Notes: generated from the letters alone by a model not told the origin. DNA of 51,763 nt from Actinospica acidithermotolerans (GCF_018139625.1 NZ_JAGSOH010000044.1:1-51763), one strand, 5' to 3'; shown: positions 27,182 to 36,503, counted from the stretch's first letter. Numbers and translations are program-made.

Positions 27182-28153
27182 GTGGCCGGGATTACCGGGT
27201 CGAGTCTCGCCGTGGCGACCGCGGCGCACGAAGGTCCGCCGGAGGCCGTCGGCGCCGCGCGTCCTGGCAGGAGACGCGCGGCACGTCGCGGGGACGGGCG
27301 GATCGCCTCGCTCTTCCTGGCCCCGGCGCTGGTCGGGTTCGCGCTGTTCTACCTGTATCCGACCATCCGCGGCGTCTACTTCTCGTTCACCGACTACGAC
27401 CTGCTCTCACCGCCGCACTCGGTGGGAGCGGCCAACTATCGGTACCTGTGGCGCGATCCGCTGTTCTGGAACGCGCTGCGCGTGACCCTCCAGTACGTGG
27501 TGATCAATATCGTCTCGCAGACGGTGCTAGCGCTCGGACTGGCCTGGCTGATGTTCCGGCTGACCCGCTCGGTGCTTGTCAGGGTGCTGTTTCTGGTGCC
27601 CTGGCTGGTGCCGAACGTCGCCGTGGGCCTGCTCTGGCTGTGGCTGCTGGACGCGAACCTGGGTTTCGTCAACCATCTGATCACTGATCTGGGCGGTTCG
27701 AGTCAGGGCTTCTTCACCACGCCGAGTCTCGCGATGCCCACCATCGCGGTGATCAACACGTGGCAGTACACCGGCTACACGGCGCTGCTGTTCTACGCCG
27801 GCATGCTGCAGATCCCCGGCACTCTCTTCGAGTCGGCGCGCCTCGACGGGGCGGGCGAGGTGCGCACCTTCACCCGGATCACCCTGCCGTTGCTGCGCCC
27901 GATCATGGCGCTGGTGCTGGTGGTCTCGTTGATCGGCTCGTTCCAGATCTTCGACACGGTCTCGATCGACCCGGCGCAGGGCGGCCCGGTCAACGCCACC
28001 CGCGTCATCTACTACTACATCTACCAGCTCGCCTTCACCCAGTTCCGGATGGGCTACGCGAGCGCGGTGGCGGTGACCCTGGTGCTCATCCTCGGGGTGC
28101 TCACCTTCCTCCAGTTGCGCCTGCTGCGCGCCTCCCGCTCCGACCTGGCCTAG
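27182..28153 (+). CDS. ABC sugar importer permease 1 (MalF/UgpA type, 323 aa)
   Basis: Inner-membrane component of a carbohydrate uptake ABC transporter. After a polar N-terminus come six predicted membrane segments, beginning with SLFLAPALVGFALFYLYP. The cytoplasmic EAA loop that docks the ATPase is ESARLDGAGEVRTFTRITLP. GTG at 27182 is preferred because GAGGGG ends 8 nt upstream; GTG at 27173 would overlap that site. It is followed by permease 2 and the lipoprotein, in the reverse of the common order with the binding protein first. No ATPase gene is in the cluster; a shared MsiK-like ATPase elsewhere is the known actinobacterial solution and is inferred here. Confidence 0.9.
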   Translation: MAGITGSSLAVATAAHEGPPEAVGAARPGRRRAARRGDGRIASLFLAPALVGFALFYLYPTIRGVYFSFTDYDLLSPPHSVGAANYRYLWRDPLFWNALRVTLQYVVINIVSQTVLALGLAWLMFRLTRSVLVRVLFLVPWLVPNVAVGLLWLWLLDANLGFVNHLITDLGGSSQGFFTTPSLAMPTIAVINTWQYTGYTALLFYAGMLQIPGTLFESARLDGAGEVRTFTRITLPLLRPIMALVLVVSLIGSFQIFDTVSIDPAQGGPVNATRVIYYYIYQLAFTQFRMGYASAVAVTLVLILGVLTFLQLRLLRASRSDLA

Positions 28154-28167
28154 AAAGGGCGCCCGAA

Positions 28168-29085
28168 TTGTCCTCGCAGAACGAACCCGCCGCCCGCCCG
28201 CGGCGCAGCGCGGCCTTCCGGCCCGGACGCAGCGCCGCGTGGATCGTGCTGATCATCGCGCTGGTGGTGACGCTCTTCCCCTTCTACTGGATGGTCCGTA
28301 CCGCGTTCACCCCGGCGGCGGACCTTCCCTCGGACACCACCTCGCTCTGGCCGCATCACGCCACGTTGATCAATTTCGAACGCGTGCTCGGCCTGACCAG
28401 CACCCAGCAGGACCTGGCCGCCGGCGGCTCCGGTGCAACGCTCGACCTCCTGGTCTCGTTGCGCAACTCGGTCATCTACGCGGGGCTGATCGCCGTCGCC
28501 CAGACCTTCTTCTGCGCCATGGCCGGATACGCCTTCGCCCGGCTGCGCTTCCGCGGGCGCGATCTGCTGTTCGGTGTGTTCGTCATGGCCCTGATGGTGC
28601 CGCCGATCTTCACCATGCTGCCCAACTTCGCGCTGGTCAAAAGCCTCGGCTGGATCGGCAGCTTCCAGGGTCTGATCGCCCCGAGCCTGCTGATGACCCC
28701 GTTCGCGGTCTTCTTCCTGCGGCAGTTCTTCCTGTCCGTGCCCACCGAGGTCGAGGAGGCCGCCGCGCTCGACGGCGCCGGGCGGTGGCTCCAGTTCTGG
28801 CGGGTGGTGCTGCCGATGAACCGCGGGCCGCTGATCACGATCGGACTGATCACCGCCGTGTGGGCGTGGAAGGACTACCTCTGGCCGCTGCTGGTCGGCC
28901 CCGACCAGAGCACCAGGGTATTGACGGCGGCGCTCGGAATCTTCCTGCAGCAGTCGCCGAACACCGCCCCGGACTGGACCGGCCTGATGGCCGCCGCGGT
29001 CCTCGCCGTGATCCCGGTGGCGCTGCTGCTGGTCTTCTTCGGCCGCCGTCTGGTGGAGTCCCTCAACTTCACCGGGATCAAGTAA
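28168..29085 (+). CDS. ABC sugar importer permease 2 (MalG type, 305 aa)
   Basis: Second membrane component of the importer. It begins at TTG 28168, 14 nt after the stop of permease 1, with GAAAGGG about 8 nt before the start; no nearer in-frame ATG precedes the first membrane helix (WIVLIIALVVTLFPFYW). Six membrane segments are visible. The EAA motif reads EEAAALDGAGRWLQFWRVVLP, and the protein ends with the family-typical FTGIK. The spacing indicates one transcript with its neighbours. Confidence 0.9.
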   Translation: MSSQNEPAARPRRSAAFRPGRSAAWIVLIIALVVTLFPFYWMVRTAFTPAADLPSDTTSLWPHHATLINFERVLGLTSTQQDLAAGGSGATLDLLVSLRNSVIYAGLIAVAQTFFCAMAGYAFARLRFRGRDLLFGVFVMALMVPPIFTMLPNFALVKSLGWIGSFQGLIAPSLLMTPFAVFFLRQFFLSVPTEVEEAAALDGAGRWLQFWRVVLPMNRGPLITIGLITAVWAWKDYLWPLLVGPDQSTRVLTAALGIFLQQSPNTAPDWTGLMAAAVLAVIPVALLLVFFGRRLVESLNFTGIK

Positions 29086-29143
29086 CGCCGCACCTGAGCA
29101 CAGCCCGCCCAGACAACGACGTACCGAAAGGCTGATCCGAAGC

Positions 29144-30496
29144 ATGAGAAGAACACGCACTCGCCTGGCCGTGGCGCTGATCGCCGCCGCGACACCGATC
29201 GCGGCCGCCGGCTGCTCCTCCGGCGGCTCCGCCTCCGCTGGCCCGGTCACCCTCAGCTACGCCCTGTGGGACCAAACCCAGCAGGCCGGCTACCAGGCCT
29301 GCGCCGACGCCTTCACGGCCCAGGACCCTAATATCAAGATTAAGATAACCCAGGCGGCCTGGAGCAACTACTGGCAGAATCTGACCACCGAGATGACCGC
29401 CGGCGACGCCCCGGACGTGTTCACCGACCACGTCGCCTACTACCCGCAGTTCGTCGCGGACAACCAGATCATGGACCTCACCGCCGACGTCACCTCCGCC
29501 CAGGTGAACCTCGGCCAGTACCAGCCCGGACTTGCGGACATGTGGGTGGACGGCGGCAAGCGCTACGGCCTGCCGAAGGACTGGGACACCGAGGGCCTGG
29601 TCTACAACACCAAGATGCTTACCGCCGCCGGGGTGAGCCCGTCCTCGCTCGACAGCCTCACCTGGAACCCGACCGACGGAGGCACCTTCGAGCAACTGAT
29701 CGCCAAGCTGACGATCGACGAGAACGGAAACAACGGCCTGAGCCCGAAGTTCGACAAGAGCCACGTCAAGGTCTACGGCTACGTGCCGACCTATGACGAC
29801 GGCAACACCGGGCAGAGCAGCTGGGGCGATCTGGCGGTGGAGAACGGATTCAGCTTCCTGCCCAAGCCGTTCAGCACCGCGTACAACTACGCCTCGCCCG
29901 CACTCGAGCAGACGGTCACCTGGTACGCGAGCCTCGCGCAGAAGGGTTACGCGCCGCCCTACCAGAAGAACTCCACCCTCGGCGTGAACGCCGTGCTCGA
30001 CGCAGGGCAGGGCGCGATGACGCAGATCGGATCCTACAACGTCTCCTCCTACGCCGGTCCCACCGCGAAGCAGAGCTACGGCTTCGCCGAGCTGCCGATC
30101 GGCCCGGACGGTCGCAAGACACTGATCAATGACCTGTCGGACGCGATCTGGTCCGGCACGAAGTACCCGACGCAGGCGTGGAAGTGGATCTCGTTCCTCG
30201 CCTCCCCGGCGTGCCAGGACATCGTCGCCACCAAGGGCGTGATCTTCCCGGCCATCACCGAGGCGACGAAGAAGGCCGAGACCGCCCGGATCGCAGCGGG
30301 CCAGAACATCACCCCGTTCGTGCAGGAGGCGCAGGCGCCCGGCGGCACCTTCATCTACCCGATCAGCCAGCACGAGAGCCAGATCAGCACGGAGGTGCAG
30401 TCCCAGCTCGACGCCGTCTGGCTCGGCCAGGCCTCGGCCGCCTCGGCCCTGGAGACCGCGCAGAGCGCGGTGAGCGGATACATGTCCCAGCCCTGA
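29144..30496 (+). CDS. ABC sugar importer substrate-binding lipoprotein (450 aa)
   Basis: Extracellular sugar-binding protein (family 1 extracellular solute-binding). A positively charged start and hydrophobic stretch end in a lipobox, IAAAGC, giving lipid attachment at Cys24. The mature part opens with the typical strand VTLSYALWDQ and contains ITQAAWSNYWQNL, GDAPDVFTDH and YGLPKDWDTEGLVYN, all common in this family. Length is typical. It lies 58 nt after permease 2 and just before two alpha-galactosidase-type enzymes, which suggests an alpha-galactoside ligand; that ligand is inferred from context only. Confidence 0.9.
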   Translation: MRRTRTRLAVALIAAATPIAAAGCSSGGSASAGPVTLSYALWDQTQQAGYQACADAFTAQDPNIKIKITQAAWSNYWQNLTTEMTAGDAPDVFTDHVAYYPQFVADNQIMDLTADVTSAQVNLGQYQPGLADMWVDGGKRYGLPKDWDTEGLVYNTKMLTAAGVSPSSLDSLTWNPTDGGTFEQLIAKLTIDENGNNGLSPKFDKSHVKVYGYVPTYDDGNTGQSSWGDLAVENGFSFLPKPFSTAYNYASPALEQTVTWYASLAQKGYAPPYQKNSTLGVNAVLDAGQGAMTQIGSYNVSSYAGPTAKQSYGFAELPIGPDGRKTLINDLSDAIWSGTKYPTQAWKWISFLASPACQDIVATKGVIFPAITEATKKAETARIAAGQNITPFVQEAQAPGGTFIYPISQHESQISTEVQSQLDAVWLGQASAASALETAQSAVSGYMSQP

Positions 30497-30514
30497 CCCG
30501 GCGGACCCGCAGTC

Positions 30515-30548
30515 CGGGGCGGGGTGTCGTCCCGACCACGGCGCCCCG
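30515..30548 (+). terminator. Possible intra-operon hairpin after the binding-protein gene
   Basis: A 7-bp stem (30515-30521 with 30542-30548) lies in the 106-nt gap between the lipoprotein and GH36 genes. Such hairpins often stabilise or partly terminate transcripts downstream of highly expressed binding-protein genes. The stem is short and the surroundings are very GC-rich, so chance pairing is quite possible. Confidence 0.3.
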
Positions 30549-30602
30549 TCCCGCCGCACCGTAGATCCCCAACCCCGGCTTCGGCTCTTGCGAGAGGAAC
30601 CC

Positions 30603-32093
30603 ATGCCCGACGACGTCCACCTGCTCCACTTCGGCGCGCGCACGATCGCGGCGCGCCTGGAATCGGCGCCGAATCCGGTCGAGGGCGGCCTGATCCTTCC
30701 CGCGGGCCGCATCGCCCTGCTGCACGGCATGCCCGAAGCCCAGGTCTACCGGCACGGCTGGAACTCCTGGTCCCCCTGCGGATGGCGGGCGATGGATGCG
30801 GCGCCGCTGCGTATCGCCGCCCCCGAGCGGCGCCTGACCGCCGACGACACCGACTGGGACGACCCGCGCCACCACCACAGCGCCGCGGTCACCGCGCTCG
30901 CCGACACCGAAGGAAACGTACTGCTGGTCGGCGCGCTCGGCCTGGACGTGCCGCGACTGACCATCACCGGCGACACGATCGTCGGCTGGTACGAGCGCGA
31001 TGGCGCCGAGTGGTTCGCTGCCTACGGTCCCGAACTCGAGGTCTTCACCCGCTACGCCCGCCTGCTCGGCCGGCGCCTGGGCGGCGAACGCCACCGTAAC
31101 CGGGCCGGCAACGTCTGGTGCAGCTGGTACGCCTACCACGAGGGCATCGACCAGGAGACCCTCCGGGCCGACCTGAAGAGCCTCAAGGGCCTTCCCTTCG
31201 ACGTCTTCCAGATCGACGACGGCTGGGAGCGGATGGTCGGGGACTGGCAGCCGAACGAGAAGTTCCCCGACGGCATGGCCGACCTCGCCACGCGCGCCCG
31301 CGACCTGGGGCTGCGCCCGGGCCTGTGGCTGGCGCCGTTCATCGCCCGCCCGCAATCCGCACTCGCCCGCGAGCGGCCGCATCTGCTGGTGACCGACAAA
31401 ACCGGGGCCCCGGCAGCGGCAGGCTACAACTGGGGAGGGCCCTACTACGCGCTCGATCTCACGCTGCCCGAGGCTCAGGACCATGTCAGGGACCTCATCT
31501 CGACCGTCGTCGGGTGGGGCTACCAGTACCTCAAGCTTGACTTCGTCAACGCCGCAGCCGTCCCAGGCGCCCGAAACGATCCGGACCGCGGCCGCGAAGC
31601 GGTCTACCGCGCGGCGATGGAGCTGGTCCGGGAAGCTGCCGGACCGCAGGTGTACCTGCTCGGTTCGGGCGCGCCGGCGCTCGCCTCGCTCGGAGTGTGC
31701 GACGGCATCCGGATCGGCCCGGACGTCGCGCCGTTCTGGACGAACTACGCCACCGACGACCCCTCCGACGCGCTTGCCGAGAACGCCCTGGTCACCAGCA
31801 TTCACCGGCTCTGGCTGCGCGACCTGGTCGACCTCGACCCGGACGTGGTCTACTTCCGGGCCCGGCACAGCCTGCTCACCCCGCACCAACGCGAGCTGCT
31901 AGCCGACCTGGCCCGGGTGTGCGCGTTCAAGGCCACCTCGGACCCGGTCGGCTGGCTCGATCCCGAGGAGCGCATTGCGCTCGCCGAGTTCCTGGCCCGC
32001 GACGAGCCCGTGCGCCAGCTCTCCCGCTACCGGTTCGACATCGGCGGACGCGAGGTCGACTTCACCGCGGCCGCCGAGCGGCTCGCCGGGTGA
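30603..32093 (+). CDS. GH36-type alpha-galactosidase (496 aa)
   Basis: Cytoplasmic hydrolase predicted to release alpha-linked galactose by a retaining mechanism. It has no signal peptide. A beta-rich N-terminal domain (GWNSWSPCGWRAMD) is followed by a TIM barrel with VWCSWYAYHEGI, FDVFQIDDGWE and YLKLDFVN, where D313 is the predicted nucleophile. DGIRIGPDVAPFW contains D374 as the candidate acid/base, 61 residues later, close to the spacing known for GH36. ATG at 30603 is chosen because GAGAGGA lies 5 nt upstream. The product is shorter than many 700-residue GH36 enzymes, similar to compact prokaryotic forms. It sits in the operon behind the sugar importer. Confidence 0.85.
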   Translation: MPDDVHLLHFGARTIAARLESAPNPVEGGLILPAGRIALLHGMPEAQVYRHGWNSWSPCGWRAMDAAPLRIAAPERRLTADDTDWDDPRHHHSAAVTALADTEGNVLLVGALGLDVPRLTITGDTIVGWYERDGAEWFAAYGPELEVFTRYARLLGRRLGGERHRNRAGNVWCSWYAYHEGIDQETLRADLKSLKGLPFDVFQIDDGWERMVGDWQPNEKFPDGMADLATRARDLGLRPGLWLAPFIARPQSALARERPHLLVTDKTGAPAAAGYNWGGPYYALDLTLPEAQDHVRDLISTVVGWGYQYLKLDFVNAAAVPGARNDPDRGREAVYRAAMELVREAAGPQVYLLGSGAPALASLGVCDGIRIGPDVAPFWTNYATDDPSDALAENALVTSIHRLWLRDLVDLDPDVVYFRARHSLLTPHQRELLADLARVCAFKATSDPVGWLDPEERIALAEFLARDEPVRQLSRYRFDIGGREVDFTAAAERLAG

Positions 32094-32160
32094 ACGGCAC
32101 TTACCGGTGTACTCTGACCAGCATGTTGTGTCGGTGGAGCCCACACGGAGCGGGAGCGGA

Positions 32161-33504
32161 ATGACCGGCCTCGTACTGATCGGCGCCGGCAATGTCGAGC
32201 TGACCCGGCGCATCCTCTCGGACCTGCTGGTGTTGCCCGGCCTCGCGGGCTCGTTGCGCGTCGTGCTGCACGACATCGACGCAGAGCGCCTGGCCACCGC
32301 CGAGGCGCTCGCCCTCAGCCTGAACACCGAGGCCGGCGCCGGCGCGCGCATCGAGGCGTTCCTCGACCGCCGCCGGGCGCTCGCCGACGCCGACTACGTC
32401 GTGTGCCAGCTCTCGGTCGGCGACTACGACACCAGCCTGCGCGACTTCGAGATCCCGCACCGCTATGGGGTGCGCCAGACCATCGGCGACACCATCGGGA
32501 TCGGCGGGATCTTCCGCGGCCTGCGTACCATCCCGGCGTTGGTCGACCTCGCTCGGGACATGACCGAGCTGTGCCCGCACGCGTGGCTGCTGTCCTACAC
32601 GGACCCGCTGGTGATGACTTTGTGGGCGGTACGCGAGTCCACCGGGGTGCGCAACGTCGCGGGCCTGTGCCACGCTGTGCGCGACACTCACGCGACCCTG
32701 GCCGATCTCGTCGGACGGGAGGCCGAGGATATCGACTTCCTGACTGCCGGGATCACCCACCAGGCGTTCGTGCTGCGCTTCGAGGCCGACGGGCGCTCGC
32801 TCTACCCGGAGCTGGCCGAGGCAGTCGCGGCCGACCCCCGGCTCGACCGGCACGTGCGCACCGAGCTGTGGCGCCACCTCGGGTACTACCCGACCGAGTC
32901 CAGCGAGCATGCCGCCGAATACGTCCCCTGGTTCCTCCGGCACGACGCGGAAATAGCCCGGCTGCGTCTGCCGATCGGCGAATACCTCACCCGTGCCGGA
33001 CAGAACCTGCACGTCTACGAGGAGATCCGGCGCGGTCTTGCGGCGAACCGGCCGATGCTCACCCGATGGCAGGAGCCGGAGATCGCCTCCGAGGTGCTCA
33101 CCGCGCTGATCACCGGCGAGGCCGCGCGCACCAACCTGACCGTCGCCAACGAGGGGCTGATCCCGCAACTGCCCGCCGACTGCTTCGTCGAGGTGCCCGC
33201 CGTCATCGGCGCACACGGCATCACCCCGAGCCCGATCGCCGACTACCCGCCGCAATTGGCCGCGCTCAACCGTACGTACCTGTCCGTCGCGGAGCTCACG
33301 GTGCGCGCCACGCTCGAACACCGCGTCGAGCACATCCACCACGCGGCGATCCTCGACCCGAACACCGCGTCCACGCTGACGCTGCCCGAGATCACCGAGC
33401 TGTGCCGGGAGATGATCGAGGCGCACCGCGACCTACTGCCCTGGACCGCATCCGAGACCGCCGGCTCCGGCCATAGAACTACCAGCACGAAGGACGGGAA
33501 GTGA
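32161..33504 (+). CDS. GH4 family NAD-dependent alpha-glycosidase, MelA-like (447 aa)
   Basis: Cytoplasmic glycosidase that would use NAD+ and a divalent metal in an oxidation-elimination-reduction mechanism. The N-terminal Rossmann strand reads LVLIGAGNVELTRRIL (glycines 8 and 10). Metal and catalytic regions typical of the family are LCHAVRDT (C170, H171) and GITHQAF (H200). The length matches the MelA/LplD group. ATG at 32161 has GGGAGCGGA just upstream. It lies 67 nt after the GH36 gene and overlaps the next gene by four bases. Substrate could be an alpha-galactoside, alpha-glucoside or alpha-galacturonide; the GH36 neighbour favours galactosides but does not prove it. Confidence 0.87.
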   Translation: MTGLVLIGAGNVELTRRILSDLLVLPGLAGSLRVVLHDIDAERLATAEALALSLNTEAGAGARIEAFLDRRRALADADYVVCQLSVGDYDTSLRDFEIPHRYGVRQTIGDTIGIGGIFRGLRTIPALVDLARDMTELCPHAWLLSYTDPLVMTLWAVRESTGVRNVAGLCHAVRDTHATLADLVGREAEDIDFLTAGITHQAFVLRFEADGRSLYPELAEAVAADPRLDRHVRTELWRHLGYYPTESSEHAAEYVPWFLRHDAEIARLRLPIGEYLTRAGQNLHVYEEIRRGLAANRPMLTRWQEPEIASEVLTALITGEAARTNLTVANEGLIPQLPADCFVEVPAVIGAHGITPSPIADYPPQLAALNRTYLSVAELTVRATLEHRVEHIHHAAILDPNTASTLTLPEITELCREMIEAHRDLLPWTASETAGSGHRTTSTKDGK

Positions 33505-34298
33505 CCACCACCAGCGAGCCGATCCCGGCCGAGGTACGCCGCGAACGCATGCTCGAGCTCGTCCAGGAACAGGACTTCGTGCGCATCGCCGCCCTGGCCG
33601 AGGCCTTCGCCGTCTCCGTGGTCACCGTCCGCGGCGACCTCGACACCCTCGAAGCCCAGGGTCTGATCCGCCGGGTGCGCGGCGGCGCGCGCGCGGTGCC
33701 CCAGGGATCGGCGGCAGAACCCTCCTACGAGCAGTCGCTCGGTGCCGCGGCCCTCGAGAAGGCCGCCATCGCCAAGGCCGCGGCGCTGCTGGTGGGCAGC
33801 GGCGACTCGATCGTCATCGACGCCGGGACCACCACCACATTTCTGGCCCGCGCCCTGGTCGCGCGCCGCGATCTGACCGACCTGGTGGTGTTCACCAACT
33901 CCACCAGCGCGGCGCACGAACTCGAACCGGCCATCCCGCGCTTCTCGGTCGTCCTGTCCGGAGGCACCCTGCGCCCGCTGCAGCACTCCCTGGTCGATCC
34001 GATGGGCGGGCGCATCATCGAGTCCATCCACGCCGACACCGCGTTCCTCTCCTGCAGCGGCATCCACCCCGACACCGGCGTGACCAACATAAACATCCCC
34101 GAAGCCGAGATGAAGATCAGGATGCTGAAAGCGACCGGCCGCCACATCCTGCTGGCCGACCCCGGCAAATTCGGGCGCACCGACCTCGCCCCGGTCTGCG
34201 CCCTGAACGAGATCGACCTGTTGATCACCACCGGCCCGGAAACCGCCGAACTGGCCCACCTGCGCGAACGCGGCCTCCGGATCGAACTGGCCCGCTGA
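33501..34298 (+). CDS. DeoR/GlpR-family transcriptional regulator (265 aa)
   Basis: Sugar-phosphate-responsive repressor type. An N-terminal helix-turn-helix lies at about residues 13-60 (RRERMLELVQEQDFVRI, VSVVTVRGDLDTLEAQG), with the family hallmark RRVRGGA. The C-terminal sensor domain contains IVIDAGTTTTFLAR and FGRTDLAPVC, typical of the DeoR ligand fold. Its GTG start overlaps the stop of the GH4 gene (GTGA), so the two are translationally coupled and it probably controls this alpha-galactoside operon. The operator is not identified with confidence; the dyad near 27057 is one candidate. Confidence 0.9.
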   Translation: MTTTSEPIPAEVRRERMLELVQEQDFVRIAALAEAFAVSVVTVRGDLDTLEAQGLIRRVRGGARAVPQGSAAEPSYEQSLGAAALEKAAIAKAAALLVGSGDSIVIDAGTTTTFLARALVARRDLTDLVVFTNSTSAAHELEPAIPRFSVVLSGGTLRPLQHSLVDPMGGRIIESIHADTAFLSCSGIHPDTGVTNINIPEAEMKIRMLKATGRHILLADPGKFGRTDLAPVCALNEIDLLITTGPETAELAHLRERGLRIELAR

Positions 34299-34357
34299 AC
34301 GCGACGCGTGGCCTGCTTCCGCCGTCGACGCCGCCGCCGGAACGAAAGGACGGAGCG

Positions 34358-35020
34358 ATGGACGAACTCAGAGTCGGCGTCGTCGGCGTCGGACAACGCG
34401 CCGTGCTCGCCGGGCACGCCAGCCGGCCGGGTCTCGCCCGCGTGGTTTCGGACGCCGACCCGGCCGAACGCGGGCGCTGCGACGCCGTGTTCGTCCTCAC
34501 ACCCGACTACCTGCACACCGAGCCGGTGCTGCACTTCCTGAACACCGGCGTCGCAGTGTTCGTCGAGAAGCCGATGGCAATCAGCCTCGAGGACTGCGAC
34601 GCGATGCTGGCCGCTGCGAAAACCACCGGTACCCGGCTCTACGTGGGCCACAACCTGCGCCACCTCCCCGTCCTCAGGAAGATGCGCGAACTGATCGACT
34701 CCGGCGCCATCGGCCGCGTCCGCTCGATCTGGTGCCGCCACTTCATCGGCCACGGCGGCGACTTACTACTTCAATGACTGGCACGCCGAACGCGCGAAGA
34801 CCACCGGCCTGCTGCTGCGGAAGGGCTCGCACGACATCGACGTCATCCACTGGCTCGCCGGAAGGTATTCGCGCGAGGTCACCGGATTCGGCGCACTGAC
34901 CGTCTACGGCGCCAACCCGCACCGACGCGCCCCCGACGCCGCCAAGGGTGCGGAGCGGATGCCCGACTGGTTCGACCCGACGGCCTGGCCGCCCTTGAAG
35001 CTGCGCGGACTTAACCCCAC
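34358..35020 (+). pseudogene. GFO/IDH/MocA oxidoreductase, frameshifted and truncated
   Basis: The N-terminal NAD-binding half is intact: ELRVGVVGVGQRAVLAGHA, VFVLTPDYLHTEPVL, VEKPMA and YVGHNLRH. At about 34763 the frame shifts by one base (an apparent extra T after GHGGD), after which the expected family sequence continues in another frame as YYFNDWHAERAKTTG and KGSHDIDVIHWLAG. The match is lost abruptly after LKLRGLNP near 35020, where an unrelated fragment on the opposite strand begins. Family members are usually around 400 residues, so the C-terminal third is missing. It was probably the last gene of the sugar operon before decay. Confidence 0.85.
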
Positions 35021-35104
35021 GATCACGGTGGCACGGGGATCGGCGCGGAGCGCGAGCAGGATCCGGGCGTCGGTGGCGTCGGCGATTCGACCGCTTTTTG
35101 CCAA
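35020..35104 (-). pseudogene. N-terminal fragment of an Lrp/AsnC-type regulator
   Basis: From TTG at 35104 the minus strand reads a short peptide with DATDARILLALRADPRATV, the recognisable first helices of Lrp/AsnC DNA-binding domains. The match stops after about 30 residues at the point where the oxidoreductase remnant begins in the other direction. It is therefore a 5' gene fragment left by a rearrangement, too short to be functional. Confidence 0.55.
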
Positions 35105-35180
35105 TTGGACGAGTCGACAGTCTACTTGCGCCCAATAGTGCTACATCCCGGAGCGGTCAAGTAGGCAGTGGAGGCGTGTC

Positions 35181-35370
35181 GTGGTGTTCTCGAAGGCCGA
35201 ACCGGTCGGCAGCGGTAGCCGTGTCCTGGACCGACAGGAGCTCGCAACGCTGGAGTCGGTCGAATAGAGAGTGCTCTGGCTTTCCACTGCGATCATCGAT
35301 CACGCCAACCGGGTACGGTCCAACCCGTCGGGCCTGAAGGTCGGCGGTCATCAGGCGTCGAGCGCCTTGA
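35181..35370 (+). pseudogene. Fragment of a transketolase/pyruvate dehydrogenase E1-like gene with a stop codon
   Basis: The frame reads LDRQELATLESVE, then an in-frame TAG at 35265-35267, then RVLWLSTAIIDHANRVR, NPSGLKVGGHQASSA. The last part matches the conserved N-terminal thiamine-diphosphate region of AceE-type E1 and related transketolases. The stop falls inside the conserved block, and homology ends after SSA near 35366. Family proteins have 700-900 residues, so only a small broken piece remains. Confidence 0.7.
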
Positions 35371-35387
35371 TCCGCCCCGGGTTTCCG

Positions 35388-35980
35388 GGGGTCACGTCAC
35401 CCCGGACCGGCGCTACCTCACCCTCGGCGGCAACCTGCTTCGGCTGGCCGAACCGAACGCGGGCAGTTCATGCAGAACCTCGCGACCGCGACAGCCACCA
35501 TCACACCCGAGGGGCTCCATCCTTTTCGGAGGCGGCTGGCGCGAACGCAAGACCGCCTGGCTGATCACCATCGCGGGCCAGGCTGAATTCCGCGACCAGC
35601 TCGGCGAGCTGCTGCTCGCCAGCGAGGTCGTCTATGCCGGCCGCGGCTGCCGCGTCACCCTGGCCCGCTTCCAGCCAGAACAAGACGCCCAACTGCTGAC
35701 GACGTACCTGGACAAGTACCTTCCCCGGCTTGACCTGCGGTACGACCAGGGCATGGCCCTCGACGCACTGATGCGCATCGACGTCACGCTCAGAACCGAG
35801 CATGCGGGCCGGTTCCTCAGCCCCGGCGGACCCTGGCAGAACTGGATCGGTGTGCCTCCGAGCCCATCGAACGAGGAAGCACAGCGAAGTCGCGAGTTCA
35901 TCAGCCAACTGTGCGCGTTTGCCGACGAAGCCGCCGTCCTCGTGAGACTCGACGCGACTGACCCGGGTGAGCGGCGGTAG
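35388..35980 (+). pseudogene. DUF6000-like gene broken by two frameshifts
   Basis: Three consecutive frames can be stitched into one protein: VTPDRRYLTLGGNLLRLAEP, then FMQNLATATATITPEGL, then FGGGWRERKTAWLITIAGQA, GELLLASEVVYAG, LTTYLDKYLPRLDLRYDQ and AGRFLSPGGPWQNW, ending at TAG 35978. The breaks are near 35456 (one base lost) and near 35518 (one base gained). The later part resembles the actinobacterial DUF6000 family as I remember it; the family name is less certain than the fact of the frameshifts. No start or ribosome site is clear. Confidence 0.5.
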
Positions 35981-36420
35981 CGCCAAGCGCATTGCTCGAC
36001 GCTTGTCCCGTCTCCTTGAGTCCGGTGTAGCCAACCGGGGGTGATCCAGTTTCAGCAAGACGGTTGTGGTGCTCGTGTCTCGCTGGGATCGGCTTGGATT
36101 CCGTGATCTCGATGTCTCGTCTTCTTGGATCTGGCGCTCTTGCGCAATCCTCTGGTGGCGGAATGTTCGGAGCTCTTCGGGCCATCCCTGCGGCCAGCCG
36201 CTGGCTCTTGACCCACGCGCCCGCGGCCCGTGCCTCGTCCACCCGATCCCTGAGCATTGAATCAGGACTCTGGCCAGCGATTCCGCCCAGCAGCCGGAAC
36301 GTACAAGGCCCCTTGCAGTCCGATTGTGCCGCTTACTTTTCCGGTCAAACGGCATGTTCACAGGCTGGTCAGCGGTGCAAGCTGACGGCGACGGTACACC
36401 GCACCCGATGGAATGCCGAA
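35981..36420. other. 440 bp with no recognisable gene
   Basis: This stretch lies between the broken DUF6000-like gene and the secreted-protein gene. It has several short open frames on both strands, none with a convincing ribosome site or family motif. A minus-strand frame containing LRDRVDEARAAGAW near 36230 looks faintly protein-like but I do not recognise it. GC content is lower than in neighbouring genes. It is probably more decayed DNA. Confidence 0.4.
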
Positions 36421-36442
36421 CGGGCGGTACACATACCGCCCG
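36421..36442. promoter_or_regulatory. Perfect 9-bp hairpin upstream of the secreted-protein gene
   Basis: Arms 36421-36429 and 36434-36442 pair perfectly around a CACA loop. The element ends 61 nt before the ATG at 36504. It could be an operator palindrome, a terminator protecting the gene from upstream transcription, or an mRNA leader hairpin; the sequence alone does not decide. Confidence 0.4.
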
Positions 36443-36503
36443 GGGGCGGAAGCGACGTCCCGTTAGCGCGACCCGGAAAAACCTGACCACCTAAGGAGCA
36501 CAC

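Noticed and set aside
36064-36486. 140-codon open frame before the secreted protein
   Set aside because: No ribosome site, mixed composition and no motif; it overlaps the hairpin at 36421.
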